From positions 1-64,000 of the forward strand of contig WNNJ02000052.1 of NCBI GenBank assembly GCA_012934845.2: a stretch of DNA of 64,000 nt. The letters are read 5' to 3'. This document shows positions 44,901 to 56,165 of the stretch, piece by piece (the stretch's first letter is position 1; each line of letters begins with the position of its first letter). The position numbers and the translations under genes are program-made. This DNA comes from Pomphorhynchus laevis. Its lineage: Eukaryota; Acanthocephala; Palaeacanthocephala; Echinorhynchida; Pomphorhynchidae. The notes under the pieces are model-generated. The model was not told the DNA's origin. It made no database searches and saw nothing but the letters and a program-made list of their open reading frames with translations.

Positions 44901-45200
44901 TTAAACGTATCTTGAAGAGAGCTAGGTGGGCCCTGAAACGTGCCCAGTAGCTGTCATTGAAAGGGAAAACCCAGGTGCGCCTCTTGGGCACTTGGGCTAT
45001 CTCGGAATTAGTCTTCTTTTCTAGAGGACGTCCCACAGAGCAAATACTAAGGTTTCTCAAGCTCTTCGTCACTCGTTTACTCAGCATATTCCGCCTTGAT
45101 TGCACACTTCGGGCGGTGAAAGACACCGGGTGGTTAAGTCGGAGGGCGGCGTATTGGATTGGCTGGAGGGCTCAGATCCTCCCGGACCTAAGGCCATAAA
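41940..45200 (+). mobile_element. I/jockey-like LINE family 5, decayed copy
   Basis: Plus strand. The ORF1 part (41985-42548) has CGVCSLSS, SPLCSNCGGSHLAWSQKC (CCHC-type knuckles) and a C-terminal helix-rich end (MTDSEIFRITDTKINSAIKR). The ORF2 endonuclease (42750-43240) has ILQWNSGGAS and PGDFNDRTGR. RT (44024-44878) has RSISIQNSLVSIYEKAFARK, PPGFHGFVKGRSVHSSV, VAVFLDFSAAFDRI, SVPQGSSLSSILF and IYVDDTTALFSG. The end reads RRAAYWIGWRAQILPDLRP. Several stops and frameshifts. The catalytic box is YVDD. An internal part of ORF1 is missing compared with the minus-strand copy. Confidence 0.85.
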
Positions 45201-45364
45201 TTAGAGGACTTTAAACATAATGAAGAAAGAAGAATTCTCAGACATGTTATGTTTTTCTTTCTCTCTAACTGACAACCTTTTTTATTATCCGCGTGTATTA
45301 TTGTTTCTACAAAAATCTCTATTTATTTATATAAGTAGCTCACAATTCCTTTGTTGCTGTCCGC

Positions 45365-47650
45365 AACGAGTTTACATTCTTGAAACGGCAAAAACGACAA
45401 GATTTTGAAGATCAATTGGCTCAACAATCTGTCTTTAATCCCAGCTCTTTGTTCAAGTAGGCAAACTTCAAAAATAGAGAGAGGTGTGTGCATAAACTCA
45501 TATCTGAATGTGGAAAATCTTTATCATAAAAGAATGACATCGATAATGTCTTTGCCAGTCATTTTAAATTGATTTCACTACATTCAAACTCACAAATTGC
45601 TACGTCAATATTTTTGACGATTTCATTAAGCAGTATGGCTTAATGAAATTCATACCGGTCGCTGATTGTAACGATTAAAATTGTACTTTAATTTAACTTA
45701 GCCGAACAACTCATCATAAAGCTTTTTGCATATGAAGACAAATTTATTACAAGCTTTAATTGTTTGTTATTTTCATTTTATTTTTATTTTTATCAAATAT
45801 ATAATCTTTCCAAATTTTTATCTTAGATATATTCAAGCTTTCACTATTAATCAGCCTACTAAAGTAATCATTTAAGTTATTATATAACGAACTGTAAATT
45901 TTATTTTTGTCGTTGTTATTATTTAATCTATATTTATACCCTTTTGATAGCAGCTTTCTTAATTCACAATTTTCAATTAATTCTAGATTTTGGGTACATA
46001 TATGTTCATTTATTTTATCAAAACTAAGACTTTTACAATTGCATTCTGTTTCCATTATGTTTCTAATATTATCGTTACATATTGATTTTAATTCTTTATT
46101 ATAATTACAAATTTTTCGTCCTAATGGTGGTAGCAGTTTATACCTTATTTTAGGAATATATTTACTTAAATCTGACCCTATTATTTCTTTACTTTTAGAA
46201 TTATATAAAAGTCCGGCTATATTTATGTTATCTATACATTTATTAATGAATTTTATGTAAGTGTATATTTTTAAGACATTCTTAATTTTGTATAATTACA
46301 AATTTTACGGTCATAATGGCGGTAACAGCTAATACCTTATTTCAATAATATATTTACTTAAATCAATTTAAATTAATTTATTTAAATAAATCAGCTGGAT
46401 ATTTTTCTAGTATTTTTGATTTATTTTCAATTAAAGATGTAATACGCGAACTAAATAATCTTAAATCAGCAGGATCAATATACCCATACCTATTGTCTCC
46501 AATATATCTTAAATTAGCGAATGATATTTGCTTTCCGTAGTATCAGATATGCATTGCGTCTATAACTACTGGATGTATACCAGAAATTTGAAAGCGTTTA
46601 TTTATTTGACCTTTATACGAAAGAGGTGATAGTTCTAATCTCGACAATTATAGACCTGTAAGTTTTACATGTGCGTGTTGTCGACTCGTGGAGCGATTGC
46701 TGTATAAATATATGAGCAAATATTAGGATTCTAATAATTTATTGTGCGTTAATCAACATGGTTTTAGGAAGAGCTGTTTTACTGTGACTAATTTGCTTGT
46801 GGCTCAACATTAATGAGATGATTTAGTTGATCATCGCACTAATGTAGATATTATCTTATTTGACTTTTCCAAAGCATTTGATTCGGTGCTTCATGATTAT
46901 CTTATTATCAAAATGCAGGATTTGACATTGATTCGAATGTAGACCGCTGGATACAAAATTTTATAACTGGAAAGTCGTATAAGGTTCATTCAAACAGTGT
47001 GTTCGGAATGGCAACACATATATAGGCGTGGCGCAAGGATCTGTACTAGGACCTTTACTATTTCTAATAGTAATCAATGATCGTCCTGACATATTGAGTT
47101 CTGATTCACTTTTTTATGCGGACGATCTCAAGATATGGAGAAGTATATAATCCTTGGATGATTGCGTGAAATTTCAAATTGATATCAATGTCATTGGAAT
47201 ATGACATACAAATTTCTATTGCATCTACATACTTTCTTGGATTAAAACATAGGAAAAGTGAACAATTTTAAAAATCAGGGCACGTGGGTTTCCGATGATT
47301 TGTCGTCTCAATGTCATACCAATTATGTACTCGCTAAGGTCCAGAAAATGGCCCGACTCATTCTTCGTATATTTCAGTACCTATAATAATTTCGAAATTT
47401 GGCTTTGCGTTTATTTTGAGTAATTTACTATATGTATCCCAGTGTACTTAAACGAAGGCTAAACGTGGGCAGCTCCAGATGAAAAGTATATTAAGGAGTG
47501 GAACTAAATTTGTTCGAGAAGCTCGAAACTTTATATATAATGTCAGGTTGGAAGTTCAGCACATGAAGAGCGTGAGCTTCACTAAAATTTTCATGATTTG
47601 TCTTTTTGTGGAAGCCTTTGCATAACCTTTAATCTGGAAGGTTATTCAAA
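45365..47650 (+). mobile_element. CR1-like LINE family 3, interrupted by a PLE
   Basis: Plus strand. The linker (45370-45640) reads RNEFTFLKRQKRQDFEDQLA and NVFASHFKLISLHS. After an interruption, from 46390, come IRELNNLKSAGS, NLDNYRPVSFTCACCRLVER (46630), NQHGFRKSCFTVTNLLVA, IILFDFSKAFDSV (46850), VLGPLLFLIVIND-like text and LFYADDLKIWRS (47120). Many breaks. It is the same family as 58870-61790. Confidence 0.75.
45700..46380 (-). mobile_element. Penelope-like element fragment, N-terminal RT region
   Basis: Minus strand. ECNCKSLSFDKINEHICTQN then ENCELRKLLSKGYKYRL matches the H-x2-T-x-(D/N)L ... LR-x-L-x-KG-x-(K)YR signature upstream of RT in Naiad-type PLEs. No RT box is in this piece, so it complements, but does not overlap, the copies at 23.5 and 26.0 kb. 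It lies inside the family 3 LINE. Confidence 0.7.
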
Positions 47651-48750
47651 ACCTTATTTTTGAATAACACATACTGTTTAATTATAATTGACATAAGATA
47701 TGTCAGTGTATTGCGTGGACATTCACTCTATTTGTGTAGAAAACGAATTATTCATTTAAAGACAATGCAGTTCAATTGGTAAATAATCAACAGGTGAAAT
47801 TGGTTTATGGGAAGATTGTGGGTTGCAGTTCGTTAAAACGATTTAAACAGGCTGTTTTTTCTTTTGTGATGCAACTATTGAGCTTTGCTTGCAATGTTGT
47901 CATGTAATGATAAATGCGAAGACTGCTAAATAGGTCAATAATGCTTGGTTTTGATCTTTTACGTGCTCAATATTAAGAATTTCACAAGTGCCTTAATATG
48001 TGTGTACGTAGTAGCTGCGACTATTGTGCTGCATTTTGCTTAAAGTATTGTTATCACTTGATATTTGTTCTGACGAGAAGGATATGAGTTAATTAAGGAT
48101 ATAAATACGAGTTCATGCATGTAGGCTTTAATGACCTAATTCCAACTAGGTGAAAATTTTTCTAACTGGTTCAATTTATGCTGATATTAAATAAATACTC
48201 ATATTTATTTAATATCACAAATTATCCGATAAAATAATTAATAGAATTTGCGGTATTTTGATTCGTCTTCAGCAAATTCTGATTAGAAAAGCGGGTTCAT
48301 TTGAACATTGTAAGCTATTTCATCACGTATCGTTCAAATAGAGAACGAATTAGAAGATTTGTCGATCATATTCGACAAATAATCGTTTTGGCGTCACATT
48401 AAACGACAACAAAAAAGGTATTCAAAAAGAAAGTGCAGGAATTGTGTATATTTTAACAATAAAATGTATTTGGCAACTTTCATAGTAAATTAGATGGCCA
48501 TATTGCTTTCAAAAAGTAATAACAGAGTGAACTATCTTGTAAAGTTGTAATTTAAAATGCAATAGTTACGTGTTATGCTGTGGCAATATTTTATTGCAGT
48601 CATAAAAATTGTGATCAATTTCGGCTTTTTAAGTTAAAAATGAAAAATCCTCGCTCTGACGACATCTAATCATTTTTTTGAGAAGCATTGCGCTGGCAAC
48701 CTTTATTTGCACTATATATACTGGGAGAGCATATCGTGTGAAATTACGAA
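47651..48750. other. AT-rich stretch, nothing recognised
   Basis: No ORF or repeat supported apart from AT-rich simple sequence. Confidence 0.45.
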
Positions 48751-48756
48751 AAGAAA

Positions 48757-48900
48757 ATGTCAGCATTTAGACGTAATTTTAAGTCAGTACATAAATATTA
48801 CTACCGGATATCAAGAGCTGTGAAGAAGGAACTGAAATACCAAGCAAAAGTTGCCAAACAGCACTTAATAGAAAAAATCGAATTAGCATCTGTACTCGTA
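48757..48900 (+). CDS. possible first exon of an unknown host gene
   Basis: An ATG opens 48 codons starting MSAFRRNFKSVHKYYYRISR, rich in Lys, Arg and Tyr, and reaching a good donor (CTC then GTAAGA at 48900/48901). The frame stops in the putative intron at 48945. Composition differs from the AT-rich flanks. No domain is recognised and no second exon was found, so this could be chance. Confidence 0.3.
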
Positions 48901-48945
48901 AGATTCATATTTCATTTTCATAGTTCAATTAATACACTTTATTAA

Positions 48946-49190
48946 GCTGATTGTAAAAAATATTTCTTGCCGTGAATTTAGCTGGATTTTAGAACGGGGC
49001 CCGGATTCTAGGATTTGATAAAAAAATTTATGTAAAATTGGGTAGGTCATTTGTCATAATGAGGTTTTATCTTTTAACAAGGACGCTTCTCTATAGAGTT
49101 ATCAAAAATTTATAAAAAAATATCTTCGAGTTAAAAATTCGAATTTAGCAGCTGGAGCGCAGTCTTTCATTTAATAAATATGTATGGTAT
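48946..49190. other. unassigned AT-rich stretch
   Basis: Possible intron of the preceding candidate exon; nothing else seen. Confidence 0.3.
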
Positions 49191-49355
49191 ATGCTGCAGT
49201 GGATAAAAAGTCGCGGAAAAGGATAAAAGGCACAGCAATCCACGTGTAGGTAAAGTAGAGTCAGAATTTTTGGACTATATTTAATTATATCTACTTATAA
49301 CCGGTTAAGCATAATAAATTGTATTCGTAGACAAATGCAATTTTGAATATTAGGC
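49191..49355 (-). repeat. dispersed repeat shared with 26990-27190 and 37140-37250
   Basis: On the minus strand it reads like the NCDN-intron repeat, with AATATTCAAAATTGCATTTG, the ACCGGTTATAA/ACTGGTTATAA phrase and CCTACACxTGGATTG. It stops at GAATATT, where the other copies continue. Confidence 0.75.
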
Positions 49356-51060
49356 AACTGGGGAATGGACAAAGTTGAAAAAAGTTGAGAGGAATGGCTA
49401 CATTTATAGTTAAATTGTTTATATTTCTATAAAAATTTAAAAATTTCTGTATAAAATATTTATATATAATGTATGATCAAGAAATAATATTTCTGCAAAT
49501 CAAATAGAAAAGTCGTGTTATGTTCTTGTATACGTTAATATTTATACAAATTATGCCAGAATAACTGAAATCCTCTATTATTTAGATGTTAAATTTGATA
49601 TTTTACTAAGAATTTTTTATTTTCGTAAACTTTGAATAACTCTGTACAGAAGCGTCCTAAGTAATAATCAAAAGTTCCGTAGTCTCTGGGCTCTATTCTA
49701 TACTATATTCATAAATTTTATCAAATTCCCGTGAACACGTGATATTTTTATTGAAAACAATTTATATAATGCTATTTACTGAAACGTTTTTAATAAGCTT
49801 ATCAATTATGAAAAAGGTATCTTAATAAAGCAACTGTATTTATTCACATTTTCATTTATCTTTATGGATTGCTTTACCTAAGGATTAAAGCACTTTGCAA
49901 TGTAAAATCTTCAAAATATCTCACCATCATAAAGTTACATAAAATTTAAAAGCAGAACTTTGAAAATACTTCAAGATTACCACTTCGTATTATAGCTACA
50001 GTCAAATGTTCACATCTTAGCATTTTTATTCGATCCAAAAGGCTGTATCATCAATAATAAAAATACTGTAATGAATTTGACATTTGATCAGAATTAGAAC
50101 TCTACGACTACGTGCAGGTAATATGTAGGTAAACATATTTAAATCCATTTAAGGTGATGACCATTTAACGATTTTTCGTCGGTTCGGGCTAGTTGGCTCT
50201 TGACTAAACATAATAGTTTTGGGTTTCAGCGCGTTGACATGATGTCATTTTCAGGATAGAAAGAATAGGGTAGATTTAGTTAGGTATGCGAGGCAGATAA
50301 TTTAACAAGTTGTTGGTGTAAATAATGATTTTGCAATTTTGTATGGTCACTTGGTAAGGATAACTCAAGAACACTGATAAACATTGAAAAAGAAGTGGCC
50401 TGATCGGATCGCCTTTTAAAACTCCTTTGTATTGAGTAATTGGTGCGCATATGTATACACTTTCGTAATGTTAGGCAAACAGGCACAAGTCCGGTTCTGC
50501 TTTGTCCGATAGTTTTGATTATACTACACATTTCATCGATTTTGCTCGTTTATCTTTAATAATTAAAGAAAATTTCAAAAATGGGACAAATTGAGGAAAG
50601 AATTAGTTTAAAAAATATGCATACCAGCAAAACTTATTTAGCAGTATTGTTACTTATTATAAAACGCACAAGTCATTGCAATTAAGAAAATTATGATTTG
50701 TGATCACAAATTATAAAAACAAAGTTGAACAGTTTGATTCTTCGAAAATCGATACTATAAAATACTATATGCAAAAGTTAATCAAAAAAAGTATTAAAAT
50801 GACGATGGATTGTTAAGCTCTTTAAATGGTTTATAAAATCCATCCTGCTCAATTTTTGTTGTTTTATTTTTTGTTAATATTTATTCTTTTGTTTTCTTAA
50901 TTAAAAAAAATATTAAAAAATAGATAATTAAGGACGCTGATTTAATTTGAAATCATAAATGATTTCAAAAAAATTGCAAAATGTTTAATTATTTATCTCA
51001 TAATAAGATTTAATTAATAATACAAACATAAATCAGTCAAACATAAATAACTTTATCTTC
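49356..51060. other. AT-rich stretch, no supported gene
   Basis: A minus-strand ORF of 83 codons (50531-50280) shows no motif. Otherwise AT-rich sequence with short A-runs. Confidence 0.4.
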
Positions 51061-51215
51061 TTCATTAATCTTCGGACTGTTACGGTCTTCAGTTCCATTT
51101 ACGGCCTCAAATCCATAGGGATTTGAGCCCCCCCCAAACCAGTTCAACACGCCGCATTCCGACTGAACCACCCGGGGTCTTTCACCCCCGAAAAGTCCAG
51201 TCGGTGCGGAAATTA
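51061..51215 (-). mobile_element. I/jockey-like family 5, short 3' end copy
   Basis: On the minus strand this aligns with the last codons and stop region of the 818-codon ORF2: shared GGTGGTTCAGTCGG, GGCGTGTTGxAxTGG and AGGCCGTAA-like text. Only about 110 bp of ORF2 remain, so it is a severely 5'-truncated insertion. Confidence 0.8.
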
Positions 51216-51279
51216 TGTATTTCGTTCAATCTAATTGTCAATACAATAATGATGTAAATCAGACAGCATTAAATGGACC

Positions 51280-51450
51280 GAAACGTGAAATGTAGATATT
51301 GGATCAGTAGCTGATAAGGGTTTCCACAAATACTTAAATGTATCCGTTGCTGTCTTAGAAATATAGTGTTAAGCCACTTGCAGAATAAAGCCATCAAAAT
51401 GTCAATTGAGCAGCATTATTTTTCAAGTATTTATCAAGTATCTTTTACTA
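51280..51450. repeat. dispersed repeat with GAAAC and CTGATAAG blocks
   Basis: Contains GGACCGAAACGTGAAATGTA, then TATTGGATCAGTAGCTGATA and, further on, GCAGAATAAAGCCATCAAAA. Related copies lie in the NCDN intron at 29465-29600 and 29840-30190. Confidence 0.6.
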
Positions 51451-51689
51451 TTATTTTATTCAAAATAAGATTAAGTGACGTAATTTGAGATGCGAATTTA
51501 TTGGAACTTGTCTTGAATATAAACCTTTGAACACAATTGGCAAGTATCATAAAGTATTGATTAATCAAAAGCGAGTTATGCAAACTTATAATACAGTGAC
51601 TTCTACACAATACACCAACAACCTTTTTACGTAAATATTTTGGAACTTTTTATTAATTACCGGAGAAACACATTTCACATTGAAGGTTA

Positions 51690-51770
51690 TGAAATAAAAG
51701 ATAAAAGTATTCCCGAGTTTAAGCCAATGTAACTTAATTATATTTTCGTATTTATTCATGTAGATGCTTT
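51690..51770 (-). mobile_element. family 5 5' leader fragment
   Basis: This segment is nearly identical to the leader of the minus-strand family 5 element at 56100-56165 (shared AACTTAATTATATTTTC and AAGATAAAAGTATT). With the 3' remnant at 51061-51215 it may mark another copy with most of its body lost. Confidence 0.65.
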
Positions 51771-52270
51771 TAAAGTTTGAAATTCTATAACCCAAAGGAA
51801 TAAAAATATGACTTTTATTAAATTTTACATCTTCATGCCTTTTTGTCGAAATGTCACCAGCTAAGATATGCAATAGCCTTCAGAATGGTTTCTTAAAGCT
51901 CATTATATTGTATGGTCAAAAATAACATGTTTTTAGTGGTTTTTGTAATAAAAGCGTATGAAATAAAGATAAGATAAGATAAGGATTTTCTTATCTTATT
52001 TTCTTATAGGGCCCAGTAAAATCGTATGGACATATACAATAGACAATTAAAACGTTGAAAAGCTGTTTCAATGATCTTGGTGTGTAAATGAAGATTATTG
52101 TAAGTGAAGACATAAAGACAATATCACGTTCAACATGTAGCATCTAAATGTCAGCGTATTTCAACCTTTCGTTCGGCTAATTTGAACCAGTCAATATTCG
52201 CGTTGCTTATTATAAGATAAGATAAGGATTTTCTTAAACAAAACTTGTAACCGATAAAAAACGTGTTACA
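51771..52270. repeat. spacer with two ATAAGATAAGATAAGGATTTTC blocks
   Basis: The AGATAAGATAAGGATTTTCT block at about 51966-51990 recurs at about 52212-52236, next to the 3' end of the family 5 element. It may be its simple-repeat tail and a second tail or target duplication. Confidence 0.5.
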
Positions 52271-52338
52271 CAGAACAAAACATGCAAGAGAAGACAAAAA
52301 TAATATCAATTCGTTAATCATTCAATCTTCTATTTATT

Positions 52339-54795
52339 CTACGGCCTCAGGTCCAGCGGGATCTGAGCCCTCCAGCTAATCCAACACGCCGCTCTTCGAC
52401 TGAACCACCCGGGGTCTATCACCCCCCGAAGAATCCAATCTAGGCGGACTATGCGCGGTAATCGCGAGATGAGGAGCTTGAGAAACCTTAGTCTTTGCTC
52501 TGGAGGACGTCCTCTCGAAAAGAAGACTAATCCCGAGATAGCCCAAGTACCCCAGAGGCGCACTTGGGTTTTCCCATTCAACGACAGATGCTGAGCCCGT
52601 TTCAGGGCCCACCTAGCTTTCTTCAGGATACGTTTAAGTCTATCCAGGTCAGCTTTCGCCGACCAGTTCACCGTAACAGTGAACCCCAGGTATTTTACTC
52701 GACTTGTGAAGGTAGGGAGTGGTTGATTAGTCAATATAGAAGATAGAGCTGAGAGTGCTAGTCTCTTTAATTTTTTCTTTGTCGCAGGGGTGCCATGAAA
52801 GACAACTACCTGCGATTTGGATGAATTTAAAATAAGATTGGATAGGGTCAGCTGGTCTGTTAATCTTAAAAAGAAACGGCTGATGTCCGAAGCGACATCT
52901 TTGCACCTGCGTCCAGAGAACAAGGCCGTTATATCATCAGCGTATACCACTAGATGTTGATCACGTTTAAAATTCCTGAATAATACAATGGAGGCAGCAA
53001 GAAATAAGATAGGAGAAAGTGGGGATCCTTGGGGCACACCTGTAATAGGGTAGAACTGACACGCATCAGGGTCGTCTTCATAGTAGAACCTCTTGGTAAA
53101 CAGTAATATCTCCACCCTGTTAACAATTCTCGCAGGCAACCCGAGGGACCTGAGAGAGGAGATAACAAAGGGAATAGAAATGCGGTCAAATGCAGCAAAA
53201 AAGTCAAGGAAAACAGCCACAGCTAGTTGATGGCTATTATCCCTACAAAACTGATGCACTTCACCTATTGCTGAATGAACCAAGCGTCCCTTGACAAACC
53301 CGTGAAAACTCGGTGGGATCAAATTACGCCTACTTAAATGGTCGCGGATTCTACGCGCAAGCGCTTTTTCGTAGATGGAGATGAGTGAGTTTTGAATCGA
53401 AATGGGACGCAGATCTTTGGGACATGAAACCGGACTATGCTTTGGTAAGAAAATTCTACGACTAATATTGATGCCGGCTACATCGGATGGTGAGGCTAAA
53501 AGCATTGTGACGGCCACTTCTCTTCTTTGATCGGCTGTCAAAAGCTGACAGACTCGAGAAGATAATGGAGCGACGGATTTAGAGGTGCCCGGAAGTGGCC
53601 CCCAGGAGTTAAGGATATATGTAACAGATAAGTCCCTGCTCCTGAAGTCACCCCAAGGCGGGATTGGTTGGGGAGATTGAGTGGCTTCATAATTATGTAG
53701 GGATAGTGACTCCTTCAAAACATTATCAAGGCCTATACTACCAATCCAACCCAAAGCTCTATCCTTCCAACAGACAAACTTCTTCTTGAATATCTTCCAG
53801 AAGGAAAACTGAGAAGGGTTAAGGTGAGCGATGTTTGCCTTATCCCTGCTCAGCTGGAACCTATATATAGTGATCCAGTATTCATTCGAGATGGCCTGCC
53901 TGGCGGAAACAGAGACATTGGGAAGACGTAGCATTTTAGCCAAAACCTTGAGTTTTGTTGGAGTGGGATTGTAAATATGACCTTTATAGGTAGTCGAAAG
54001 AAACGCGGTAGCTTGCGAGGAGAGGAAGGAATTAAATTCGGTCAAATTCTCATTACCAATTCTGGGGAAGAGTTGGATAGCCGCCTGAAAGAAAGCCACT
54101 CTGATGGGATCAAAGTGAAACCTCCTTCTAAGCAACGTATCTTCCTCTATCCGCCAACGAATTAGGTCATGAGAGATGGTCTGTTTTTGGCGCGACTGCT
54201 CAGTACAGATGGGTTTCAACAAGCACATCTTATGAAGCAGTAATATGTCGAGGAGAGAATTAGTTGTTGAGCAATGAAAAGTTGGGGACGGTGGTTTGTG
54301 AATAAGGTAATCGTTCCTGGCTCTGCGGAGTGCTGCATTAATCCAACGACCAGTTCTGTCGTTGAAGTCACCGAGTAACATGTCATAGCCACTACCCAAA
54401 ATACGGTCCAGGAGATCACGGTTCTTGTGAATTTCCCCTGGCCTAATATAGATATTGGCTATGCTGATACGTTTACCATTCTTACAAAGTGAAACAGCTA
54501 AACAAGACAGGGCTGGACAAGAATAGTTTAAAAGAAGGGATGATCTTAAGGAGCATTTAACTAGGGTTAAAAGACCTTGAGATGAAGAGGCGTGAGGAGG
54601 GGTTATGTACGGAGTGAAGTGGGTGTAAATATGCTTGGGGATAAATCGAGTAATGTCCTGGGGGATACGGATAGACCGCGTCTCCTGAAGGACTATAACA
54701 TCCGCATCTCTACCAGATAGAAGGCTATGGGCAGAAGCACCTCCCGAATTCCACTGAAGTATATTCAGTGAAAAAGGCTCTTGACTACTTTGCAT
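52339..54795 (-). CDS. LINE ORF2: endonuclease + RT (I/jockey-like family 5)
   Basis: 818 uninterrupted codons. APE endonuclease in residues about 8-215: LNILQWNSGG (Asn16), VIVLQETRS (Glu38), IANIYIRPG, LLGDFNDRTGRWIN (Asp143, Asn145), NSLLDILLL and TISHDLIRWRI. The last holds Ser-His-Asp where many relatives have Ser-Asp-His; the decayed plus copy agrees, so this is a family trait. Reverse transcriptase in about 440-680: LRPISIQNSLISIYEKALAR, PSFHGFVKGRLVHSA, VAVFLDFFAAFDRIS, GVPQGSPLSPILF and LVVYADDITALFSG. No RNase H follows. It ends GWFSRRAACWISWRAQ and PLDLRP. The frame is open from start to stop, so this is a relatively young copy. Confidence 0.93.
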   Translation of the reverse strand: MQSSQEPFSLNILQWNSGGASAHSLLSGRDADVIVLQETRSIRIPQDITRFIPKHIYTHFTPYITPPHASSSQGLLTLVKCSLRSSLLLNYSCPALSCLAVSLCKNGKRISIANIYIRPGEIHKNRDLLDRILGSGYDMLLGDFNDRTGRWINAALRRARNDYLIHKPPSPTFHCSTTNSLLDILLLHKMCLLKPICTEQSRQKQTISHDLIRWRIEEDTLLRRRFHFDPIRVAFFQAAIQLFPRIGNENLTEFNSFLSSQATAFLSTTYKGHIYNPTPTKLKVLAKMLRLPNVSVSARQAISNEYWITIYRFQLSRDKANIAHLNPSQFSFWKIFKKKFVCWKDRALGWIGSIGLDNVLKESLSLHNYEATQSPQPIPPWGDFRSRDLSVTYILNSWGPLPGTSKSVAPLSSRVCQLLTADQRREVAVTMLLASPSDVAGINISRRIFLPKHSPVSCPKDLRPISIQNSLISIYEKALARRIRDHLSRRNLIPPSFHGFVKGRLVHSAIGEVHQFCRDNSHQLAVAVFLDFFAAFDRISIPFVISSLRSLGLPARIVNRVEILLFTKRFYYEDDPDACQFYPITGVPQGSPLSPILFLAASIVLFRNFKRDQHLVVYADDITALFSGRRCKDVASDISRFFLRLTDQLTLSNLILNSSKSQVVVFHGTPATKKKLKRLALSALSSILTNQPLPTFTSRVKYLGFTVTVNWSAKADLDRLKRILKKARWALKRAQHLSLNGKTQVRLWGTWAISGLVFFSRGRPPEQRLRFLKLLISRLPRIVRLDWILRGVIDPGWFSRRAACWISWRAQIPLDLRP

Positions 54796-55011
54796 TGTGT
54801 TACGACAGCTGGAGTGGGATGCCTACCTCCTAGCAGAAACTAGGAGAGAGAAAGTTGCCCTTCTCACTCCCAGCCCTACCAGGAGAAGACACTTGCCCAC
54901 CGGCATTATCTTCATCGCCCTTTGAGGCCAACAACTCCCAACATATATCATATTTCTTTGCCAACTTCAAGGAAGCCAACTTTTGTTTAGAAGATGATAT
55001 CTTCTTAGAAC

Positions 55012-56132
55012 GGGGAGCTCTTTGAAGAGGTAAGAATCGTCGATGGAGGAGAACGGGACTCCTCGAATTTCGCTATCAGATGGTTCGTTAAGGCTCGAAT
55101 CTCGTCTTTATATATCTGTAGTCTTGCGTCAACAATTTTGAAAATGTCGGTGTCCGACATACCATAACCGTTTGAATTGGATAAGCTGGCAGCGGCAAAG
55201 TGGGCCGGTTTGACCGGTGCCCCACAATGCCTTAATTTGTATTCTTTAAAGATAGGACATCTTCTAGATCAGGCCGGGTGCTGACCACCACAATTGGAAC
55301 ACAGAGGGGGGAGAGAACATTTCCCCTCATGGACTTCGGAAGAGCTGCAAACCCCACACGTATGGGGCCTAGTACAGTTCGAGGACCAGTGCCCCCAGAG
55401 GTGGCACCCATTGCAATGGGGGTATGTTAAGTCATCAGCATCTACGATATTGAAAGAAAGATTGTACCCCAAAAAGGGGTTACATTTGCTTTTAGCCAGA
55501 CATTCCGCCTGGTCGACTGCGGTAGAACAGAATGCTATTGGTATAGCCTGGCCTTTCTTGCCCAGGATTTGGCGAATATTATGAATTTTGAACTCAGATG
55601 TGAGAGCAATGATATCATCCTCCGTTGCGAAGGGCGGAAAATTATTAATTTTCAGAGTCGCCTGAATAGGCCTGTAAGTAGTTGACCCAAATTCTTTTAG
55701 GTGTGTTTCGAAAAATTCTAGGTACGATGCTGCCAGATCTGGAGAGCTGAAAGAAACCCGGATTTCGGAATCTAAATATTTTATCGAATTAAATAGAATT
55801 CTCTTCTTATAAGAGCTTACAAACTCTCTCAGAAAAATATTGAAAAGATTCTTTCTTTCAAATGGTTGAAGAAGTCTGATTATTACCAGATTCACCACTT
55901 TAGGCACAGGAGGGAGTTCTCCATCCGTGCTTGAGATTAAAAAATTAGACGAAATAGGACTAACCTTGTTTTCTTTGGCTTGAAAATTCGATGTTACATT
56001 GGAAATACCTGAGTTCCGTTCCATATTTGCTTGATTTTGTAAGTTGTTTGAAGCACCGATGGTAAATTTTTTTACAATTTTTTCTGTCATTTTTGCACTC
56101 CGAAATAAAGATAAAAGTATTTCCGAGTTCAA
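55012..56132 (-). pseudogene. LINE ORF1 (family 5) with one premature stop
   Basis: The frame opens with MTEKIVKKFTIGASNN-like text (ATG inside the 56132 frame). It contains a region with LKINNFPPFATEDDI, followed by CNGCHLWGHWSSNC, CGVCSSSEVHEGKC and CSNCGGQHPA (zinc knuckles, about 55440-55270). A TGA at 55271-55269 follows Ala. Beyond it the same frame continues as SRRCPIFKEYK to SSKSSPF with a stop near 55012. The plus-strand copy at 42300 has Trp at that place (GGSHLAWSQKC), so the stop is a single TGG-to-TGA change. ORF1 of this type is a Gag-like RNA-binding protein. Confidence 0.85.
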
Positions 56133-56165
56133 GCCAACGTAACTTAATTATATTTTCTCATTTAT

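Larger units (their letters stand above)
52271..56165 (-). mobile_element. I/jockey-like LINE family 5, nearly complete
   Basis: Leader (56165-56133), ORF1 with one nonsense change, spacer of about 215 bp, intact ORF2 and a short 3' region ending near 52271. Other copies at 41940-45200 (plus), 51061-51215 and 51690-51770 (minus). It could have been mobile recently, or could be revived only with ORF1 supplied by another copy. Confidence 0.88.

Noticed and set aside
50280-50531. 83-codon minus-strand ORF as a host exon
   Set aside because: No known domain, and flanking splice sites could not be paired with other exons.
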